From contig JBAIAA010000661.1 of the NCBI GenBank assembly GCA_037893245.1, positions 983,001 to 1,047,000 on the forward strand: a stretch of 64,000 nt of DNA, given 5' to 3'. The first letter of the stretch is position 1; every line of letters starts with the position of its first letter. Shown one piece after another: positions 63,951 through 64,000 of the stretch. The position numbers were made by a program, and so were the translations under genes. The DNA comes from Crossaster papposus (lineage: Eukaryota > Echinodermata > Asteroidea > Velatida > Solasteridae). The notes under the pieces were generated by a model. That model was not told the origin of the DNA. It searched no databases and was given only the letters and a program-made list of their open reading frames with translations.

Positions 63951-64000
63951 AAAACCTTAAAATAAATTGAGTGAACTAAATCATGGATTTGGTTCTTGTC
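63951..64000. repeat. Direct repeat flanking the fibrinogen-domain gene, right copy
   Basis: It matches 59787-59838 with two or three differences and is cut by the window end. Confidence 0.85.

Overview
This is a eukaryotic, intron-rich and very repeat-rich genomic window. Gene content (one KMT2E/SETD5-type gene rather than the vertebrate pair, METAP2, and an intronless PAN plus fibrinogen-domain lectin-like gene), ACATGT-rich DNA, tRNA-derived SINEs, a Penelope-like element and many short foldback transposons fit a marine invertebrate deuterostome. An echinoderm is my best guess; hemichordate or amphioxus is not excluded.

Layout. (1) 582-19022, minus strand: thirteen coding exons (878 codons, open at the window's left edge) of a KMT2E(MLL5)/SETD5 orthologue with PHD finger and SET domain. 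Its introns hold two minisatellites, several MITE-like elements and a broken non-LTR retrotransposon. (2) 19023-32304, no gene recognised: SINEs, a Penelope-like relic, 16-17 bp minisatellites, and a five-element nest of DNA transposons at 28850-31472. (3) 32305-51179, plus strand: complete METAP2 (ten coding exons, 490 aa, all catalytic residues present). Intron 1 holds two long inverted repeats, intron 3 a 3.4-kb array of a 15-bp unit, intron 6 a 1.3-kb array of a 17-bp unit and an L2/CR1-type LINE tail. (4) 51180-61770: a hAT-like MITE just after the METAP2 stop, a 2.6-kb 57/40-bp satellite, TTAA-flanked MITEs and foldback elements. (5) 62044-63015, minus strand: a secreted PAN/fibrinogen-domain protein with a decayed relic of a second copy beside it and a direct repeat about 4.16 kb apart on its two sides.

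The two conserved genes are head to head, about 13.4 kb apart (start codon to start codon). KMT2E/SETD5 proteins are chromatin regulators; METAP2 removes initiator methionine from nascent cytosolic proteins. Nothing in the sequence shows that they act together. The most unusual signal is a set of short transposon families with 9-bp target duplications whose terminal inverted repeats are themselves small hairpins, with a family-specific base pair that changes on both arms together. A second is a shared AACTCG core in five otherwise different minisatellites. All exon boundaries were derived by reading splice signals and reading frame by eye.
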